This document shows, in pieces, positions 42,990 to 52,501 of a stretch of DNA of 64,000 nt. This stretch comes from Bdellovibrionales bacterium (GTDB lineage: Bacteria; Bdellovibrionota; Bdellovibrionia; Bdellovibrionales; UBA1609): NCBI GenBank assembly GCA_027459485.1, contig DAIDIG010000006.1, positions 62,001 through 126,000 of the forward strand, given 5' to 3'. Each line of letters starts with the position of its first letter. The stretch's first letter is position 1. The translations under genes and the position numbers were made by a program. Under the pieces are notes generated by a model. The model searched no databases. It worked only from the letters and a program-made list of their open reading frames with translations, and was not told the DNA's origin.

Positions 42990-45449
42990 CTACGCCTTTG
43001 CAGCCACGCCCTTAACAGCGGTTTTGCTTTTAGAAGCCTCGCTGCTGATGCGCATGCCGTAGAACGAGCGAGCCACGAATACAAGACCCGTAATCAAGAA
43101 AATCACACCCAAATACATGGCGAGGTTGCCCGGTGCCGAGTGCGCGATTTCAACCGCGAGAAGGCCGAACAACGTCGTGAATTTGATAATGGGGTTAAGT
43201 GCGACAGATGACGTGTCTTTGAACGGATCACCAACCGTATCGCCGACAACCGTCGCAGCGTGGAGTGGCGAACCCTTTTCGCGAAGGTCGACTTCGACCA
43301 CTTTTTTAGCGTTATCCCAAGCTCCACCGGCGTTGGCCATGAACATAGCTTGGTAGAGACCAAACGCTGCAATCGAAATCAGGTAGCTCGCAAAGAAGGT
43401 GGCATCGAAGCACGCGAACGCCAATGCAAATGAGAAAATGACCGCGAATACGTTGATCATTCCGCTTTGCGCGTAGCGTGTGCAGATGTGAACCACCTCT
43501 TTCGACGACTCAACCGAAGCTTTTTCGGCGGTATCAAGACGGATGTTTTGTTTGATGTACTCAACCGCGCGATACGCACCGGTTGTAACCGCTTGCATCG
43601 ATGCGCCAGTGAACCAGTAAACGATCGCGCCGCCAGTGATGAGGCCAAGCAATACGCGAGGATCAAGTAGATCAAGCGTCAAGTGCATGAGCAAGATGAT
43701 TGAGAAAATCATGGTGGTCGCACCGATCACGGCCGTACCAATCAGCACCGGTTTAGCCGTCGCTTTAAAGGTATTGCCTGCGGAATCGTTTTCTTCGAGA
43801 TAGGCTTTGCCGTGATGGAAGTCCGGCTTGAACCCGTGCTGTTTCTCAATTTCAGCGGCAGCCGTTTTATTTTGCTCGATTTGAGACAATTCAAATACGG
43901 ACTGAGCGTTATCGGTAACGGGGCCGTAGCTATCGACCGCGATCGTTACGGGGCCCATCCCCAAGAAACCGAAAGCGACAAGACCAAATGCAAATACGGC
44001 AGGGTAAACCATGAAGCTGCCGAGACCGAGATTGCTGGTGAAGTACGCGATAAACATGAGGCCGACAAGTGTCATGCCCTTCCAAAACGCGGAGAAATTA
44101 CCGGCTACCAATCCCGACAAAATCGTGAGTGAAGCTCCGCCTTCGCGCGATGCGGAGACGACCTCGCGGACGTGAATCGACTTTGCTGAAGTGAAAACCT
44201 TCGTCAGTTCGGGGATCAAAGCGGCGGCGATCGTACCACAGCTGATGATGGTCGAGAGCTTCCACCACATATCGCCCAAATTGTTTAAAAGAATATAACT
44301 GAGCGAGTAGGTGACGCCGACTGAAATAATCGAGGTCAACCAAACGAGGGTTGTAAGCGGAATTTCAAAGTCAAATTTCGATTTTTCGCCAAAGGCAATG
44401 CGCGAGAAAAAGCCGTTGATCCAGTATGCAAGTACCGAAGTGATCACCATCACGGCGCGCATCGCAAAAATCCAGACGATAAGCTGAGCTTGCAGTTCAG
44501 CCGCATTACCTTGCGGGAGCAAATCGCCGTTTGCTGCGCGAGTCATACCGACCGCGAGCACGATGAAGCTGATTAAAGCGACGCCCGTCACGCCGTACGT
44601 TTCAAAACCATCGGCTGTAGGGCCGACCGAGTCACCGGCATTGTCGCCTGTACAGTCGGCGATCACGCCCGGGTTTCGCGCGTCGTCTTCTTTAATGTTG
44701 AAGACGATTTTCATTAAATCAGAACCGATGTCGGCGATTTTCGTGAAAATACCGCCGCAAATGCGAAGCGCCGTTGCGCCTAACGATTCGCCGATCGCGA
44801 ATCCGACGAAACAGGCTCCCGCACTTTCGCCCGGCACCCATTTCAAAATGATGATCATAAGAGTGAGTTCAACGCAGCAGAGGAGTGTGCCGATCGACAT
44901 TCCTGATTGGAGCGGAATTGCCATTACATTGTAAGGTTTGCCGGTCAAAGACGAAAACGCGGTACGGCTGTTGGCGAAATTATTGATTCTCATACCGAAC
45001 CAAGCCACACCGAACGAGCCAAGAATTCCGAGAACCGACCAGCCGATAATGACGAGAACTTTCGATGCGACGAGACCTTGCAAAAAACCAAAGTAGTAAA
45101 CGATACATGCCGCGATGATGGCTTCGAGTGCGATAAGAAACTTGCCTTGCGTGATCATATAAGTCTTGCAAGTTTCATAGATGAGCTCGGAGATGTCGCT
45201 GAGGCTTTTATGAACCGGCAAGTTGCGCACGCGGACATATTCAACAAGCCCGAACAGAATCCCCGCGATTGCAACTCCTAAACAAATCGTGAGAAGCCCT
45301 TGCCCCGACATCGTGTGGTGAAAAATGTCGAAATTCAAATCCAAGCTTGGGATCTTAAGATCCGCTTCGCCGGCAAACGCCGGTAGGGCGAAAAAAGAAG
45401 AAAAAAGCGCAAGCGTGCACCACGCAGAAATGCTTCGAATTAGACGCAT
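42990..45449 (-). CDS. hppA: Membrane-bound pyrophosphatase (HppA), divergent
   Basis: 819 residues with about 16 membrane helices and an N-terminal signal-like extension. It couples pyrophosphate hydrolysis to H+ (or Na+) pumping. The active-site Asp ladder is retained as D-C-T-G-D-N-A-G-D near residue 265, but the surroundings differ from the consensus (DNVGDNVGDCAG there). A Lys in GNTFKAT, at the position that decides potassium dependence (GNTTKA in potassium-independent enzymes), suggests a K+-independent pump. An upstream GAGGAT serves as ribosome binding site. First gene of a three-gene operon. Confidence 0.93.
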   Translation of the reverse strand: MRLIRSISAWCTLALFSSFFALPAFAGEADLKIPSLDLNFDIFHHTMSGQGLLTICLGVAIAGILFGLVEYVRVRNLPVHKSLSDISELIYETCKTYMITQGKFLIALEAIIAACIVYYFGFLQGLVASKVLVIIGWSVLGILGSFGVAWFGMRINNFANSRTAFSSLTGKPYNVMAIPLQSGMSIGTLLCCVELTLMIIILKWVPGESAGACFVGFAIGESLGATALRICGGIFTKIADIGSDLMKIVFNIKEDDARNPGVIADCTGDNAGDSVGPTADGFETYGVTGVALISFIVLAVGMTRAANGDLLPQGNAAELQAQLIVWIFAMRAVMVITSVLAYWINGFFSRIAFGEKSKFDFEIPLTTLVWLTSIISVGVTYSLSYILLNNLGDMWWKLSTIISCGTIAAALIPELTKVFTSAKSIHVREVVSASREGGASLTILSGLVAGNFSAFWKGMTLVGLMFIAYFTSNLGLGSFMVYPAVFAFGLVAFGFLGMGPVTIAVDSYGPVTDNAQSVFELSQIEQNKTAAAEIEKQHGFKPDFHHGKAYLEENDSAGNTFKATAKPVLIGTAVIGATTMIFSIILLMHLTLDLLDPRVLLGLITGGAIVYWFTGASMQAVTTGAYRAVEYIKQNIRLDTAEKASVESSKEVVHICTRYAQSGMINVFAVIFSFALAFACFDATFFASYLISIAAFGLYQAMFMANAGGAWDNAKKVVEVDLREKGSPLHAATVVGDTVGDPFKDTSSVALNPIIKFTTLFGLLAVEIAHSAPGNLAMYLGVIFLITGLVFVARSFYGMRISSEASKSKTAVKGVAAKA

Positions 45450-45541
45450 AGGGAAAAATCCTCGTGTTTTGGTTAGTCGTTAATATTTTTAACTGCTTAG
45501 GCAATCCGTTGGCCCTGAGGCGTTCAGAAATAAAGGGGACT

Positions 45542-46207
45542 TCATTTTGAGTCAACAACACGTTGCGCAAACCAAGCGTGAAGATAATCGCTTTCAGGGA
45601 ACCCAACTAGAGGGGCATGGTCGGCGCTCGGCCCAAATTGCGCCAAAATTTGAATTTTGCTTGAGCCAGCCGCGCTTTCGATCAACTGCTTGTATTCCTC
45701 CGGTCGCATGTGGTGTGAGCAAACGCAAGACACCAGTAACCCGCGCGGGTTGAGGCATTCAACCGCCATGCGGTTCAGTTCAAGGTAGCCCCTTCTTGCC
45801 GCGGGCAAGGCTTCTCGTGATCGCACAAAGCTCGGCGGGTCGAGAATAATCAAGTCGGCTGTGTGGCCGAGTCTTTGTTGTTCGCTTAGCCACTCGAAAG
45901 CATCCGCATGTACAATGGTAACTCGCTCCTTCGCTAAGGCGTTTAAGTCGATATTTAATGTTAAAATTTCAAGTGCATCGCGGGATTGGTCCACCGCTGT
46001 GACACTCAGGCCGCGATCGAGAAGAGGTAGGGTGAACCCTCCATGATAACAAAAGACGTCCCAGGCCGTTTTAAGATTCAACTGTTTGGCCATTTCGGCA
46101 GCCCGATGGTGATTATCACGCTGATCGAGATAGGCACCCGTTTTTTGCTTAGGCGAGTCGGGCCGAAACTGCCACTTGTAACCATTCCAATTTAAAATGT
46201 GGGCCAT
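45542..46207 (-). CDS. C-terminal methyltransferase half of a split RlmI-like rRNA methyltransferase
   Basis: 221 residues; ATG 46207 with no clear Shine-Dalgarno. The class I SAM methyltransferase domain has QKTGAYLDQRDN (start of RlmI catalytic part), YHGGFTLPLL (SAM binding) and the catalytic-region LDPPSFV. It lacks the PUA-like domain, which is encoded just upstream in a different frame overlapping by 16 bases. Taken together the two frames cover a full RlmI-type enzyme, which methylates 23S rRNA cytosine. Either a real two-part enzyme, a coupled or slipping translation, a mutation, or a sequencing error. Confidence 0.75.
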   Translation of the reverse strand: MAHILNWNGYKWQFRPDSPKQKTGAYLDQRDNHHRAAEMAKQLNLKTAWDVFCYHGGFTLPLLDRGLSVTAVDQSRDALEILTLNIDLNALAKERVTIVHADAFEWLSEQQRLGHTADLIILDPPSFVRSREALPAARRGYLELNRMAVECLNPRGLLVSCVCSHHMRPEEYKQLIESAAGSSKIQILAQFGPSADHAPLVGFPESDYLHAWFAQRVVDSK

Positions 46208-46788
46208 CGACGGCGAATTGCACGGGGGTCGATGATTTCGAGCCCTTCCATTTTTCTCGCGGGCGAATTGCGCATTAACGTGAAGCGCGGGGTGATCCCG
46301 AATTTTTCACCGAATGCATCAGCGAGCAGATCGCGAATGGCAAACCAAAACGTTTCGACGGGGGCCGTCGTTATCTGGCAGACGAGCGTGTCTTTGAACA
46401 CGTCAACGGTGAGACCCGGCACTAAATCCGTTTCAGAAAAAATCCAGCGAAGCACGAGATCGTCGCCAGGCTTAAGCGCTTTGGCCATTTTCGTCTCGAG
46501 CGTTTTTGCGAGATGAAGTTTCAGCCAATCGCCAAAATAGGCGCGAAACTGATCAGCGTTCGTGATGACTTCGAGACGTGAATTTTTCATCCAACCCGAC
46601 TGTTGTGGGCCGAATCTCCTGAGACGTAAAAAACTTTTTGGCGAACAAAACCACCAGTTGTCGCCGAAAAAAACGAGCGACGGGCGCTCCGGCAAATCTT
46701 TTTTTCGAATGATTTCGGCCGCAGTCAACCACGGGTGGCCGCTTTGCCATTTCTTAAAAGCGTTGGGAGTGATCAGACCTCTTTTCAC
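46192..46788 (-). CDS. N-terminal PUA-like half of the split RlmI-like methyltransferase
   Basis: 198 residues from GTG 46788 (AGAG upstream). It starts like RlmI with a PUA-type RNA-binding domain (FKKWQSGHPWLTAAEI) and the middle domain that precedes the SAM domain, ending shortly after the conserved EGLE. The reading frame stops at 46192, fifteen bases past the ATG of the downstream frame. To read through, a ribosome would need to move one base backward. No classic slippery heptamer is seen at the overlap. Confidence 0.7.
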   Translation of the reverse strand: MKRGLITPNAFKKWQSGHPWLTAAEIIRKKDLPERPSLVFFGDNWWFCSPKSFLRLRRFGPQQSGWMKNSRLEVITNADQFRAYFGDWLKLHLAKTLETKMAKALKPGDDLVLRWIFSETDLVPGLTVDVFKDTLVCQITTAPVETFWFAIRDLLADAFGEKFGITPRFTLMRNSPARKMEGLEIIDPRAIRRRWPTF

Positions 46789-46808
46789 GATCTCTATTTA
46801 GAATCGGC

Positions 46809-47477
46809 GTGACAAAACCGCAAGTCGAAGCGACTCTAAATTCGATGAATGCGCTCGTAACCGGTCTTACTGATTTTGCGCTGGCCGCGGCTTGCCTTAT
46901 TTTTAGTTGGAAGCTCTGGAGTCAACACGCCACCCGCAAAGGGCTCAATCAAAGCTTTTTCGGCCTTTTTATTGCAACTGCTTTGGCGGCTATTGCAGGC
47001 GGCCTTCGCCATACCTATCCGCTCCACTCGCATGCGTCTTTGCGCGCCGGGGTGGCCGTTTTGGTGCTCGCTGGAGTGGCCGCATACAACGTGTGGTTGA
47101 TTGATGTGCAACTCATCCTTGGCGGCGATCGATCCGTTCGCGTAGCGAGATGGATTTTTCGTGTCCTTTTCGTATTGTACATGGCAGCGATGTGGTCCCA
47201 CCCGCGATTCAGCACCGCGATTCTTTCGTATTTCCCCGCCGCTGTTGTGCTGTTTGTTATCGCGGTTTTGCGGGCGCGACATGCGAAAAATCGATTTTAT
47301 TTTTTCGGCGTCGTCGGCCTTCTGCTTTGCTTTTTAGCGGTCTGGGCGAATATCACGCAGTTTCATATAGACAAGGTTTATCTCACAAGCGACGTGCTCT
47401 ACGATATTTTCGAGGGGTTCGGACTTTGGGGGGTGTACCTATTCGGCAGTCGAGTTTCGCGCTTGGCGAGTTTATAA
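46809..47477 (+). CDS. Seven-helix membrane protein of unknown function
   Basis: 222 residues from GTG 46809 (or ATG 46845, after twelve residues). Seven hydrophobic helices run from about residue 15 to 215, with conserved-looking GLRHTY between helices 2 and 3 and WANITQFHID between 6 and 7. The layout resembles small seven-helix families of unknown function in Gram-negatives. It diverges from the methyltransferase gene by twenty bases. Confidence 0.65.
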   Translation: MTKPQVEATLNSMNALVTGLTDFALAAACLIFSWKLWSQHATRKGLNQSFFGLFIATALAAIAGGLRHTYPLHSHASLRAGVAVLVLAGVAAYNVWLIDVQLILGGDRSVRVARWIFRVLFVLYMAAMWSHPRFSTAILSYFPAAVVLFVIAVLRARHAKNRFYFFGVVGLLLCFLAVWANITQFHIDKVYLTSDVLYDIFEGFGLWGVYLFGSRVSRLASL

Positions 47478-47494
47478 GCGACGGACGTGTCGTG

Positions 47495-48697
47495 CTAAGT
47501 GGACTCTGGCAAATTGAAGGAAAATCGCGCGCCTTGTTTTGGACGGCCAATCGCCGACACGCTGCCGCCGTGAGCTTCAATTATCGTGGCGACGGAAGCC
47601 AATCCGAGTCCCGTTCCTGAAAAATCCGATTGATTGTGAAGGCGACCGAGCGGTTTAAAAAGCTCCGGCGATCGCGAGGGATCAAATCCGTCTCCGTTAT
47701 CTTCGACGAAGTAGTGTTCTTTGCCATGATCGATTTGCTTACCAAAAATGATGCGCGAGCTCGGCTTGCGACTCGAGTATTTAAACGCATTGGAAATCAA
47801 GTTTTCCAGCGCCAATCGAATAAGATCCGGATCAGCAAATGCTTTTAGATTCGGTGTTACGACCGCGTCGACTCGGCGATTCGGATTACGTAATTTATAG
47901 TCTTCAATTAACTCCTCAGCGATAGCTGAAAGATTCACGACTTTTTTGCAAACCGATTGATGATTGAGGCGGAAAAACGCCAGCATCCGTTCCACTTGTT
48001 TATTCAGCTTTTTGCCCGTGCGTAAAATAGATTCCAAATACTGCCGGCTTTTGTCATCTAATGCGCGGCCATTTTCAGTTTGCAAAATTTCGGCGAAGCC
48101 CAGCATCGTGAATAGCGGATTTTTTATGTCGTGCGCAAGCGAATGAAGCTGAATTTCGAGCTGCTTTTGCCTGGTTAAGAGTTCAGCGCGCTCGGCTGAG
48201 CAGTGAAGGATGTTTTTCTTAAGCGTCATGTTCTCAATAGCGATGGCTGAGATATCCGCTAAAGTCCGTAGCAACTTAATTTGGTCATCAGTCGGAGTGT
48301 ATTCTCGAGCCCAATAGGTGCCGATCGCCCCTAAAGGAGCGTCTTCGCGAATCGGAACCATGCAGAGGCTTTTAACAAATGTCGGACGGTAGGCGTCGTG
48401 CGGTATTCGCGCATCTTTATAAATGTCGGGTATGCGCACGACTTCCTGATGGTTCATGCACCAGCCGCTGATGCAGTTTTCGAGCGGAAAACGTCGCCCG
48501 CTCCACAATGGAGAAATGGCGTTTTCGTCTACATAGTAGCAAAGTTCTCCGTGTTCTCCGTCCCGAATTACAAAGGTCGAACCATCCGAACCTGCAATTT
48601 GACGAGCAGCCTCGGATACCTCACGAGTGATCGATTCGAGGTTCTCAGCGGCGGATAGCCGTGCGACAGTCTTAATTAAAAGCGCGGATGCCGGCAT
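47495..48697 (-). CDS. Soluble GAF-domain sensor histidine kinase
   Basis: 400 residues without membrane segments. A GAF domain (about 10-155) is followed by a short coiled helix and a HisKA dimerisation domain with the phosphorylated His189 in LAHDIKNP, then a HATPase domain: the N box is ENLISNAFKYS, then EDNGDGFDP and GTGLGLA. The signal sensed is unknown; several cysteines in the GAF domain could bind a ligand. No response regulator is adjacent. It overlaps no gene; a 116-base gap precedes fabH. Confidence 0.9.
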   Translation of the reverse strand: MPASALLIKTVARLSAAENLESITREVSEAARQIAGSDGSTFVIRDGEHGELCYYVDENAISPLWSGRRFPLENCISGWCMNHQEVVRIPDIYKDARIPHDAYRPTFVKSLCMVPIREDAPLGAIGTYWAREYTPTDDQIKLLRTLADISAIAIENMTLKKNILHCSAERAELLTRQKQLEIQLHSLAHDIKNPLFTMLGFAEILQTENGRALDDKSRQYLESILRTGKKLNKQVERMLAFFRLNHQSVCKKVVNLSAIAEELIEDYKLRNPNRRVDAVVTPNLKAFADPDLIRLALENLISNAFKYSSRKPSSRIIFGKQIDHGKEHYFVEDNGDGFDPSRSPELFKPLGRLHNQSDFSGTGLGLASVATIIEAHGGSVSAIGRPKQGARFSFNLPEST

Positions 48698-48813
48698 GGC
48701 TCAAATATAGCATAACAATTGAGCTGACATTAAAGTTTTGTCATGAAATCTGGCGGCGAACGTCGCTCGGGTCAAAGTGTCTCAAATGCTAATGTTTGGC
48801 CCAGGGCCGGACA

Positions 48814-49815
48814 CTAAAATCGAAGTAAATTTGCTCCCCAGGTAAAACCGGCGCCGAACGCGACGAAAGCGACTAGATCACCGCGTTTGATTTTGCCAAG
48901 CTGTACGGCTTCGTCGAAGGTAATCGGAATTGTCGCCATCGTCGTATTGCCATAGCGATCGAGTGTGTGGTGCGTTTTTTCAAACGGAATGCCGAGTTCG
49001 CTCAAGACCATTTGGTTAATCCGCATGTTGGCTTGGTGAGCGACAACGAAATTGAGATCTGAAGGCTTCATATTATTGCGGCCGAGCAGTTCAATTAAAA
49101 CTTGGCACATGCGAGTGACGGCGTTTTTAAATACCAGCTTGCCATCCATATGCGGGTAAATCGCGGTATCGAGCGACAGTTTGTCGGAGATTCGCGGAAA
49201 ATCGTTCGAAGACGGCTTCGTCACAGTAAGAACTTCAGCAAATTTGCCCTCGCTATGGAGGCAGCTGTCGAAAATATGAGGAGAATTCTCGTCGCACGCT
49301 TCTACAATCATAGCTCCGGCGCCGTCGCCGAAAAGAACGGAGACATCACGCCCGCGCGTTGTGAGATCAAGACTCGTGGAGTGGACTTCCGATCCCACTA
49401 TTAAAATGCGTTTGTATTGACCGGAACGAACCCAGGCATCCGCGAGCGATAACGCATAGACGAACCCGGAGCACTGATTGCGAATATCTAATGCTGGAAC
49501 AGGTTTTGAAAATCCCAGTTCGCGTTGAAGCAACACCCCCGTACCTGGGAATAGATAGTCAGTAATCAAGGCTCCGAAGACTATCATATCGATATCGTCG
49601 GCTTTGAGGTTCGCACGTTCGAGTGCCTGGCGGGCGGCGGCGACGGCCATGCTACATGTGGTTTCGCCGGGAGATACCCACCGACGCTCCTTAATTCCGG
49701 AGCGCTGCTGAATCCATTCGTCACTCGTATCCATGTACGACTCGAGTTCTTTATTCGTCACGATTCGGCGCGGGACAAACATCCCCGTCGAAACAATACG
49801 CGTGCGGGCGCCCAT
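48814..49815 (-). CDS. fabH: Beta-ketoacyl-ACP synthase III (FabH)
   Basis: 333 residues from ATG 49815 (GGAG five bases upstream; the in-frame GTG at 49821 overlaps that site). Catalytic Cys in NQCSGF, His in VAHQANMRI, and Asn in GNTTMATIP, the complete triad. It starts fatty-acid synthesis from acetyl-CoA and malonyl-ACP. There are no other fab genes nearby, so it could be one of several copies or act in a special pathway. Follows oligopeptidase B ten bases downstream. Confidence 0.94.
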   Translation of the reverse strand: MGARTRIVSTGMFVPRRIVTNKELESYMDTSDEWIQQRSGIKERRWVSPGETTCSMAVAAARQALERANLKADDIDMIVFGALITDYLFPGTGVLLQRELGFSKPVPALDIRNQCSGFVYALSLADAWVRSGQYKRILIVGSEVHSTSLDLTTRGRDVSVLFGDGAGAMIVEACDENSPHIFDSCLHSEGKFAEVLTVTKPSSNDFPRISDKLSLDTAIYPHMDGKLVFKNAVTRMCQVLIELLGRNNMKPSDLNFVVAHQANMRINQMVLSELGIPFEKTHHTLDRYGNTTMATIPITFDEAVQLGKIKRGDLVAFVAFGAGFTWGANLLRF

Positions 49816-49825
49816 GGTCACTCCT

Positions 49826-51919
49826 TCAGCGGTTCAAATTTTCAAGGTGCAGCACAAACGCGTACGCTAGTGCTGTGTCCTTCAAAGATTGATATCGCCC
49901 CGTGACGCCTGAATGTCCAGCCGACATTTCGGTTTTAAGTATGAGTAAGCGATCGGGTCGTGTCGTATGGTCGCGCAATTTGGCGAGCCACTTGGCGGGT
50001 TCCCAATATTGGACTTGCGAGTCGTGATACCCGGTCGTGATCAGGATGTGCGGGTATGGTTTGGCCGCAATATTGTCGTAAGGTGAATAGGATTTGATAT
50101 AAAAGTAATCGCCGCGACGGTTCGGATTGCCCCATTCTTCGTATTCGTTTGTCGTAAGCGGCAGCGAATCATCAAGCATAGTTGTGAGCGCGTCGACGAA
50201 AGGTACGGCCGAAACTATACCGTTATACAATTCAGGCTTCATATTGGCGACAGCGCCCATAAGTAGGCCGCCGGCACTCCCGCCCATCGCATAAACATGG
50301 CCGGGTCGACCCCAACCGCAAAGAAGCAGGTGCTGAGTCACCGCTATAAAATCTAAAAACGTATTCTTCTTCTTTTTCAGTTTGCCGGTTTCATACCAAC
50401 GTCGACCCATTTCACTGCCGCCTCGAATATGAGCGGTTGCAAAAATAAACCCTCGATCGAGAAGACTGATCGCGGCTCTTCTGAAATAAGCGTCGCTATT
50501 GAGCCCGTACGAGCCGTAGCCGTAAACGAACAACGGATTTTTGCCGTCTGAACTCGCACCCCCCGACGAGGTTTTCACGCGGTCTTTTCGGTAAACGAGT
50601 GAAACTGGCACTTTAACGCCATCGTGACTTGTGGCCCATAGGCGTCGCGACACGTACTTTCGTGCATCGAACGATGGCACTTCAGCGACTTTTATTTCGG
50701 CCGAATGCCGTGTTTTAAAATTAAAGCTGTAGGTAGTTTCTGGGCGATTTGGAGATTCATAGACATAGCGCACTTCAGCGGAATCATACTCGGCATTTGC
50801 ACCGAACTCGACTGTGTATGTCGGGTCGGGGAATCTGATTGAGCGCAAACGCGGTCGGGCGCCTGCTCGAGAGTTTTTACGCGAAAAATAGGACATCTGC
50901 GGTAATCCGTCTTTTCGTTCAAGAAGAACGACCCAGTCGCTAAATACGATAACATCTTCGATGAGTACATTTTTTCGGTGTGCGACCAACTCCCGCCAAA
51001 AGCGCTGCGCGATACTCGATTTTTCGGCTATTAACAGCCGAAAATTTTTTGCCCGTTTGTTTGAAAGAATAAAATAGACATCCCCCCCGTCGAAAACCGA
51101 ATACTCGTGCCTGGTGCGTCGGCGGCAAAAATTTCGAAAATGAGGGTGGCTGTCGAATGCGCTGGCAACTTGCCACTCCGAAGTCATGCTGCTTTCGGAG
51201 TTGATATAAACCTCGTTTTGAGTGAGGCTCTTGCTCAGATGCGCAAAAAACTTTTCGTCTTTTTCAATATAGACTAATTCCGGTTTCGTACCGCCACCGA
51301 TCTCATAGCGAAAGATTCGATCAAAACGCAATGTTTTCCGATTCTGCCGCCCGAACAATATGGTTCGATTGTCATTGAGCCAAACGGCATTGCCCGTAGT
51401 GTCGGGAATAGTTTCTCGCAAAACTTCGCCGGTGATTAAATTCTTAAAGTGAATCGTATAAAAGCGTCGACCAACGGTATCGGCCGTATAAAGCAGCCAA
51501 TTTTGATCATGCGATATAGACACATCACTGACATCGAAATACTTATGCCCTTTCGCGATAACATTGACGTTTAGGATGACGACTTCTTTGCCTTTCGGCT
51601 TATTTTGAACCGCTCGTTTTCGGCAATAAATAGGGTATTCGAAACCTTTTTTGTATTTCGAATAATAGAAAAAATCTCCCATCCTGTAGGGGGCTGAAAC
51701 GTCGTCTTCTTTGATGCGCCTCTTGAACTCGCGAAATAAAATTTGTTGAAGTTTGCGCGTCGAATGGAGCTTTCGCTCTGTGTATTGATTTTCAGCGCGC
51801 AAAAATTCTAGAACAGGTTTTGAATCGCGGGCGCGTAGCCAAAAATAAGGATCTTCGCGCCGGTCGCCGAACTTATTTAAAATTTTAACTTTGCGTGGAT
51901 GTTTCGGCCAATCCGTCAC
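49826..51919 (-). CDS. ptrB: Prolyl oligopeptidase family peptidase, oligopeptidase B-like
   Basis: 697 residues from GTG 51919, which overlaps the upstream gene's stop (GTGA); E. coli PtrB is 686. The N-terminal beta-propeller precedes the alpha/beta-hydrolase domain with catalytic Ser in GGSAGGLL, Asp in YHDSQVQYW and His in AGHSGVTG. These enzymes cut short peptides after basic residues. In operon with HxlR regulator and fabH. An extended open frame upstream to 52042 is not needed. Confidence 0.92.
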   Translation of the reverse strand: MTDWPKHPRKVKILNKFGDRREDPYFWLRARDSKPVLEFLRAENQYTERKLHSTRKLQQILFREFKRRIKEDDVSAPYRMGDFFYYSKYKKGFEYPIYCRKRAVQNKPKGKEVVILNVNVIAKGHKYFDVSDVSISHDQNWLLYTADTVGRRFYTIHFKNLITGEVLRETIPDTTGNAVWLNDNRTILFGRQNRKTLRFDRIFRYEIGGGTKPELVYIEKDEKFFAHLSKSLTQNEVYINSESSMTSEWQVASAFDSHPHFRNFCRRRTRHEYSVFDGGDVYFILSNKRAKNFRLLIAEKSSIAQRFWRELVAHRKNVLIEDVIVFSDWVVLLERKDGLPQMSYFSRKNSRAGARPRLRSIRFPDPTYTVEFGANAEYDSAEVRYVYESPNRPETTYSFNFKTRHSAEIKVAEVPSFDARKYVSRRLWATSHDGVKVPVSLVYRKDRVKTSSGGASSDGKNPLFVYGYGSYGLNSDAYFRRAAISLLDRGFIFATAHIRGGSEMGRRWYETGKLKKKKNTFLDFIAVTQHLLLCGWGRPGHVYAMGGSAGGLLMGAVANMKPELYNGIVSAVPFVDALTTMLDDSLPLTTNEYEEWGNPNRRGDYFYIKSYSPYDNIAAKPYPHILITTGYHDSQVQYWEPAKWLAKLRDHTTRPDRLLILKTEMSAGHSGVTGRYQSLKDTALAYAFVLHLENLNR

Positions 51920-52425
51920 TTGCCAGCCGCTTCTAACGGTGATTCGGTCGGGTCCGCAGATATCTGCAGAGAAGACATTTCTTCGGCACGACGATTGGCA
52001 GTTGCGATCAAAGTGGTTCGAAAAGTTCGGCCCCACTCGCAAAGAGCATTCAACGCGGGCTCGAGGCTGCGGCCAAGGTCTGTGAGAGAATACTCGACCC
52101 GCGGTGGAACTTCGTAAAACATTTTTCGGTCGATGAGGCCGTCTTGCTCCAACTCGCGCAACTGTTGGGCCAGCATTTTCACTGTGATGCCTTTGATTTC
52201 GCGCTTGAGCTCACCGAAACGTTTCTTATTTTCTCGCAAATGCCACATAATCACCGGCTTCCATTTGCCGCCGATAACGCGAATGGCAAGCTCAACCGGG
52301 CAGTGAATAGACGACAAGGCACGCTTTGATCCACCAGTTTTCATTTTCTTAACGAGGTCGAGTTCTTGCTCACTGATGTGACAGGGGGTCTTGTCGGTAG
52401 GGGGCTGTGTTGCATTGTCTAACAT
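51916..52425 (-). CDS. HxlR-family transcriptional regulator
   Basis: 169 residues from ATG 52425 with GAGGAG seven bases upstream. The winged helix shows the family hallmark IGGKWKPVIMWHL and the ITVKMLAQQLRELEQDGLI recognition helix, then YSLTDLGRSL. HxlR regulators often respond to reactive aldehydes or other small molecules. The cysteine in IHCPVELA, just before the helix, is the redox-reactive Cys in several relatives. It shares its upstream region with the peptide transporter gene. Confidence 0.92.
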   Translation of the reverse strand: MLDNATQPPTDKTPCHISEQELDLVKKMKTGGSKRALSSIHCPVELAIRVIGGKWKPVIMWHLRENKKRFGELKREIKGITVKMLAQQLRELEQDGLIDRKMFYEVPPRVEYSLTDLGRSLEPALNALCEWGRTFRTTLIATANRRAEEMSSLQISADPTESPLEAAGK

Positions 52426-52501
52426 TAAATGACTCCTCAATTTTTTCGTTCTTGATAGTATAGCGCCTGTTGCCCATATTATGTTTTTTGAAAGCAAAAC
52501 A

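Noticed and set aside
46192-46207. Classic -1 slippery heptamer in the split methyltransferase overlap
   Set aside because: Codons in the overlap (TGG CCC ACA TTT) do not form an X-XXY-YYZ pattern; coupled restart or sequence error is more likely.
48776-48815. AGTGTC/GACACT dyad and GGCCC-A-GGGCC after fabH as a terminator
   Set aside because: No T-run follows in either direction, and the outer arms are 28 bases apart; no convincing terminator.
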